Of a stretch of DNA of 64,000 nucleotides, positions 60,401 through 64,000 are shown one piece after another. A program made the translations under genes and the position numbers. Under the pieces are notes generated by a model. That model was not told the DNA's origin. It saw nothing but the letters and a program-made list of their open reading frames with translations, and searched no databases. Origin of the DNA: Tribonema minus (taxonomy: Eukaryota; Sar; Xanthophyceae; Tribonematales; Tribonemataceae); assembly GCA_017506865.1 (NCBI GenBank), contig JAFCMP010000025.1:62001-126000 (forward strand), in the 5' to 3' direction. Every line of letters begins with the position of its first letter. Position 1 is the first letter of the stretch.

Positions 60401-63400
60401 CTGCCGTGTGACCAATTCCTGTGTTCAAGATGCTGATTTCAAATTCGCGCTTTCTGCCCGCATGTTCGTGTTCATGATCTCTGTCCGCAATTCATCTGCA
60501 GGCGCGTGAGTGGGTACTGGACGCTTGCATAACTCCCATTACCGATTCCTTTGTTCAAGATGAATTCATCTTCATTATTTCTGCCCGCAATTCATTTACA
60601 GGCGCGTGAGTGGGTACTGGATGCTCACGTACCTCCCATGACTGATTACTGTGATTAACATGATGATTTCATGTTCACGATTTCTGCCCGCAATTCATTC
60701 ACAGGCGGGTGAATGGGTACTGGACGCTCGCATAACCACCCCATGACTTATTGCTGTATTCAACATGCTGATTTCAAATTCATGCTACATACCTGCCGCA
60801 TATTCATGTTCATAATTTCCGCTCGCAATTCATGCGCAGGCGCGTGAGTGGGTGCTGGATGCTCGCATAACTGCCATGCGCGTCTTGGGGGGTCCTCCTG
60901 GGGAGGAGGCTCTCCTGGTAGGGCTAGAAAACGGCGCAACTCTGCAGGTATGCGGGGGGTCCACGCATGCCAGCGCGTCAACGTCAAAATACAGTACAAC
61001 TGTTGAAGGTACTACATGGCATGGTTCACCCACAGTGAAGCTGATCTTGAGTAAAGCTGAGTGATGTTGAAGAAAGAGCGATGGACGGCGCGCTTGTGAA
61101 GCAAGGATGTACGCAGCAGGCTAGCAAAACGAATATACTCTGCAGCATACCTCATGATGTTGGTGGGGATGGCAGGCTCATTGTTCTGTGCACACAAGAT
61201 CTGGCGTGCGTGCGCATGGGGTTAGGTTTGGCCAACCCTAACCGTAACCCTAGAAGCGCACATGCGAGCATTCCTGAGTTGCTGCGCTGCAAAGCAGCCA
61301 ATTTTTCCTCCTACATAAGCGCTCTTACATGAGCGCACTTCTTTGAAGTTGTTTCTCATGCTCATGAGCTGCGCACCACCGTCACTGTGCTGCATTGCTT
61401 GATATGAACTCCAAAAAAGTAGCTCTCTGATTGATGCAGAGTCAAATCGTTGCTAGCCCAACTCGTTGACACAACAAAAACAGTGTCAAAAGGCTGCTTG
61501 CTCATGCTGTAAAGGTGCCTGTTTGCTATCACGGGTGGTTTATCAGACTACGCATGTGCTTACGAATGATGTGCCAGCCTCGATGGTGCACCAATACATG
61601 GCTCCCTGGAATGAATGCTATGCTGCACTAGTACATGCTGTATGTGTGCGTGCGGCGATGTGCTTGCTTCAGCAGGCACGGGGTCCAGGGCGGAATGCGA
61701 TACCTGTACTCAAATCAACACATCTTTTGCATGGGATGAGCGTGGAAACCTTCATTGCCAGCAACATGTGCATTCTGAATCTGCATCGCCCTATGAACGT
61801 CACTGAATACTTCATGTCATCAATACGCCCATTGGCTTTGTGCGCATTATGCAGGTGTTCATCACCAACGCCTTTCCCATGGAGCTGATTAAGGTGCGCT
61901 GCCCATGCTCTTTAGAAGTATACAAGTGCTTTCAAGTACGTGCATATACGTTTTACTGCAGTCATACATTCAAGTATGTCTACACACCCATGGAGCTATT
62001 CAAGGTGTCCAGCCCCGTTGCAGCGTTGCGATCAGGGTGAACTTCAAGTTGAAGTAGTCCTACAGGCGCGCGCCCCATGGAACTGTTCAGGGTGTGCAGC
62101 CCCGTTGTATCGTTGCAATCAGGGTAATGTAGTCTTGTAGTCCTGTAACGCATGCGTATACCTGCCTATCATATACTTCGGAAGTACACCTACCTGTTGC
62201 TAACGCTGGCACACTGCATGAGTAGCAGCAATGCCGCCATTGTGAGGTTCTGCTGCTCACAGGCGCCCGTCACAGCTTAAGCTAATCACCGTACTTTGAC
62301 AGCGATGACGCAATTAGCACTGTTCCTCCACTTCTGATGTGTCATCGAGCGAGGTTCAAAGCCAGAGTCAGCAATTGTGCGTCGCCCTGCTTTGTGTGTG
62401 CATGCAAATGTGTTGCGCGGCGCCCGTACAGGTCAACACAAGTGCCTGTGAGGCCTCCAGTAACAGATGCAGTTAACAAGCCCTGCGTCCCCCCCCCCCC
62501 CCCCCCCCCCCATGCACAGGTGGACGGTGCCGTGGCGGCGTGTGACATCAGCACTCTTCCCCATGTCTGCTTGAAGCTAGGATTAACGTTACCCCCCTTC
62601 CCCCCCCCCCCCAAATGCACAGGTGGATGCTGCCGTTGCGGCGTGCGACATCAGCTTGCGGCGGCAGAGCGTGGCAGTGCTCGACTGCAACGAGAAGCTC
62701 ACCGTCTTTGACCTGGCCACGCGCAGCGTCACCTTCCAAGAAGCCGGCGTCACCAGCGTCGGTGCGTCCCTGGTGCATGTTGAAGTGGAATAACTTCAAG
62801 TTGCTTTGTGGCAGTATTATGGGACATCTTCAAGTTGACTTTGTGCGTCTCTGAGACATGTTGAAGTGGAATGGGACATCTTCAAGTTGACTTTGTGAGC
62901 GCACGTGCGCCATCTCAAAGGCCAATGGTCAACATTTGCGAACCTCAAGGTTTTTGAACGAGTACCATGCAGGCACCTCAGCGTGGTGTTCTGTATTTAC
63001 TAACCCTAACCCTAACCCTAACCCTACCCCTCGGGCACCTTTTCTGTCGGTATGTTCAATGAGCAGCGGACGCAGCGACGCTTGCCCCTTTTCTAAAAAT
63101 TGGTGTGCTACCAGTTCTGCTGTCAGTCCAAGGCGTGTATACATTGGATAAGCGTACGGCAGACACCGCCCCTTCATGGAATGCTGTAGGTATCGTGACC
63201 ACATACCACAATAGCCCTCAAACATTACTTGCGGTATGATAACATGCTTATGTCCTTTGAACTACAACACATTGGTACTTTTGTGAAACGTATACACGTG
63301 CATGTACTCATGTAAATCTGTGTTGGTATCCGCTCGTGCACAGCCTTCAACAGGGAGGTGGAGGAGATGCTGTGCTTCACCAGGAACGCGCCAAGTGGCG

Positions 63401-63507
63401 GCGGTGGCAGCGGCTCAGCTGGAGCAGCACTGCTCATCAAGACGGCAGACTTCCCTGTGCACCAGCAGAAGTTCGGCGGCACCGTTGTGGGCTTCGCTGG
63501 CAGCAAG
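51411..63507 (+). CDS. IFT122: Intraflagellar transport protein 122 (IFT-A subunit), runs off right edge
   Basis: Eleven exons join in phase: 51,411-51,824; 52,563-52,660; 53,010-53,199 (GC donor); 54,055-54,321; 56,197-56,382; 58,055-58,231; 59,319-59,408; 60,840-60,947; 61,855-61,893 (a 39-nt microexon); 62,623-62,761; 63,344-63,507. They give 624 residues; the family is about 1,200, so the TPR-like C-terminal half lies beyond the window. IFT122 is a core subunit of IFT-A, which drives retrograde transport and membrane-protein entry in cilia. Marks: [40 protein letters not shown] and [18 protein letters not shown] of the first WD40 propeller; [49 protein letters not shown] and [10 protein letters not shown] in the second propeller. 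The ATG at 51,411 is chosen because family homology begins at once. Introns of 0.2-1.9 kb are filled with exon-edge echoes and one transposon. Confidence 0.95.
52436..52562 (+). repeat. Upstream echoes of IFT122 exon 2
   Basis: The junction TACAG-GTGCATGCTAAGATCGTGAGC at 52,506 duplicates the true one at 52,563 (57-bp offset), including the CTCTTGCTATTT-CCTA intron words. A third, more degraded copy lies near 52,465. Confidence 0.85.
53734..54054 (+). repeat. Upstream echoes of IFT122 exon 4
   Basis: CCCAACTTCAACTTGCAG followed by exon text (YTGGGCTTC--CCCTGCA-CGT-AGCCAC) occurs at about 53,920 and at the true acceptor (exon from 54,055), offset about 118 bp. The intervening CGCTAGCGCTGACTC-CCCCCC stretch is shared as well. 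A degraded copy is near 53,745. Confidence 0.85.
55150..56196 (+). repeat. Upstream echoes of IFT122 exon 5 with poly-C tracts
   Basis: The exon edge CAG-CTGCGYGAGGTGTGCGCGCTGCACCACGAGC starts at 55,593, 55,868 and 56,039 before the true start at 56,197, with partial copies near 55,262 and 55,425. Each later copy is preceded by a C-rich tract of 8-17 C acting as an extreme polypyrimidine tract. Some copies run on into ACAGACGTAATGCTATTTTCAG, an intronic segment shared between copies. Confidence 0.9.
56465..56745 (+). repeat. Downstream duplicates of IFT122 exon 5, one with intact frame
   Basis: The last ~90 nt of exon 5 recur ending at 56,573 and 56,735, both with GTG donors, and as a trace at 57,637. 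The first copy, read from 56,478 after AAAAG, is 96 nt, in phase and free of stops. Its KVRIRC and [10 protein letters not shown] are closer to my recollection of animal IFT122 than the nominal exon ([16 protein letters not shown]). It might serve as an alternative exon. Confidence 0.85.
56767..57552. mobile_element. 786-bp TIR element with TA target duplication (Tc1/mariner-like, non-autonomous)
   Basis: A perfect 41-bp terminal inverted repeat begins CCGTCTTGTT at 56,767-56,807 and reappears reversed at 57,512-57,552. Both ends are flanked by TA, the target-site duplication typical of the IS630/Tc1/mariner superfamily. An internal direct repeat (AACTGGCCAWCCCAAA) lies near each end. The inside has a partly open plus-strand frame but no recognisable DDE transposase, so it is best read as a non-autonomous element. 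It sits in an IFT122 intron. Confidence 0.88.
57815..58054 (+). repeat. Upstream echoes of IFT122 exon 6
   Basis: ATGCTCAG-CTAGCGCGSCGC and downstream exon text recur at 57,886 and 57,966 before the true start at 58,055 (steps of 80 and 89 bp); an earlier trace is at 57,825. In the 57,966 copy the acceptor AG has become GG, so it should be dead. Confidence 0.9.
60260..60839 (+). repeat. Five upstream echoes of IFT122 exon 8
   Basis: ACAG-GCGCGTGAGTGGGTACTGGAYGCTCGCATAACT starts at 60,268, 60,370, 60,502, 60,602 and 60,705 before the true exon at 60,840, at steps of 100-135 bp. The intron text between copies is also repeated (TTCTGCCCGCAATTCAT, TTCATGTTCATGATTTC). The 60,370 copy has lost its AG. 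The true exon alone continues into the conserved LGGPPG coding. Confidence 0.93.
61980..62140 (+). repeat. Downstream echoes of the IFT122 39-nt microexon
   Basis: CCCATGGAGCTGATTAAGGTGC recurs as CCCATGGAGCTATTCAAGGTG at ~61,988 and CCCATGGAACTGTTCAGGGTG at ~62,074. Both are followed by CAGCCCCGTTG-A-CGTTGC, so the intron start was copied with the exon. Confidence 0.88.
62440..62622 (+). repeat. Upstream echo of IFT122 exon 10 with poly-C tract
   Basis: A C23 run (62,489-62,511) leads to ATGCACAG-GTGGACGGTGCCGTGGCGGCGTG at 62,522, a near copy of the true exon start at 62,623, which is itself preceded by a C12 run. Confidence 0.9.
62999..63029 (+). repeat. Interstitial CCCTAA run
   Basis: Five near-perfect CTAACC units inside an IFT122 intron. 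Weaker CCCTAA text is also found at about 58,408, 59,868 and 61,227 in this gene, and TTAGGG text at 60,093. Confidence 0.85.
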
Positions 63508-63559
63508 GTAGGGACAGCTGTGCAGTGTGGATTCACAGACTTGTTCTTTGAAGTACATT

Positions 63560-63850
63560 ATCCACAATGAGCGCAAGGTAGGCACAAGCATTGCAATGAG
63601 GAGGCAACAGTTTGTGGAAGCTGCAAAGACACTTCAAGTGCAAGGTACAGACAGGTGTGAGGCGTACAACACACATCCTTGTGATGTACTGTGAAGTACA
63701 TGCAATGTGTTGTGCAGTGTATGTGTAGTGTATGCATAATGTATGCACAAGCACCTCAATGTTGATGCAACAGCTCATGGATTTTTGCAAAGGTGCTTCA
63801 AGAGCAAGGTTCCAGGCAGCCGTGAGGTGTGCAGCACTCTGTACATTTCA
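63560..63850 (+). repeat. Downstream echoes of IFT122 exon 11 donor edge
   Basis: The donor junction GCAGCAAG-GTAGGGACAGCTGTGCAG recurs as GAGCGCAAG-GTAGGCACAAG (63,571), AAGTGCAAG-GTACAGACAGGTGTGAG (63,636) and AAGAGCAAG-GTTCCAGGCAG (~63,801). The next true exon is not visible before the window ends. Confidence 0.75.
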
Positions 63851-64000
63851 ACTATACTCAAAACGGGTATGTACTTTGCACCAGTGTCTACCCTTGTTCA
63901 GCTGTGAAAGCAAGTGAAGTGCCCTGTGTGGTAGGCCTTGAATAAAATCCACTAGCGAAGCGAATGAAAGCCACTGGCAAAGTGCCATTGATGCCCATCC

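Overview
This window is nuclear DNA from a eukaryote with intron-rich genes. No operons, Shine-Dalgarno sites or long bacterial ORFs are visible. Coding segments are GC-rich and joined by GT-AG (and some GC-AG) introns, and degenerate CCCTAA/TTAGGG telomere-like runs lie inside introns. An intraflagellar transport gene (IFT122) implies a lineage with a flagellated stage. Base usage, codon-repeat-rich proteins and intron size would suit an alga or other protist, but I cannot name the species.

Layout: (1) 1-10,061 is non-coding and word-repetitive, with three tandem copies of a 1,773-bp unit. (2) 10,062-19,331 (+) is a multi-exon gene for an unrecognised secreted/multi-pass membrane protein, with a possible extra 3' exon and AATAAA at 19,789. 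(3) 20.2-23.3 kb (+) holds exon-like pieces of a weakly supported gene. (4) 24.67-31.44 kb (-) is a RING-H2 finger gene whose RING is split by an intron. (5) 33,560-45,911 (+) is a TMF1/golgin-type coiled-coil protein. (6) 47,647-51,133 (-) is a complete FTSJ1/TRM7 tRNA 2'-O-methyltransferase in three exons. (7) 51,411 to the right edge (+) is IFT122, divergent from FTSJ1 across a 277-bp shared promoter; eleven exons are resolved and the gene continues past the window.

The most unusual signal cuts across all of these genes. Beside many exons the intron contains a tandem array of decayed copies of the exon edge, with the splice site and some flanking intron ('echoes'). Acceptor-side echoes lie upstream of the true exon and donor-side echoes downstream, with periods of roughly 55-200 bp and 1-9 copies. 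The pattern occurs in at least five genes on both strands and accounts for much of the intron length. It looks like a genome-wide habit of intron growth by repeated local tandem duplication across splice junctions, and it creates many decoy or alternative exons.

Other notable items are a 41-bp-TIR transposon with TA target duplication inside an IFT122 intron, a ~0.7-kb inverted gene-fragment duplication (potential long hairpin RNA) inside a TMF1 intron, a chimeric middle copy in the 1,773-bp array, and a recurrent AACTTCAAGTTGAAGT-type palindrome that clusters at gene starts. The genes have no evident joint pathway: IFT122 acts in cilia, FTSJ1 in tRNA modification, the TMF1-like protein probably at the Golgi, and the RING protein probably in ubiquitin transfer.
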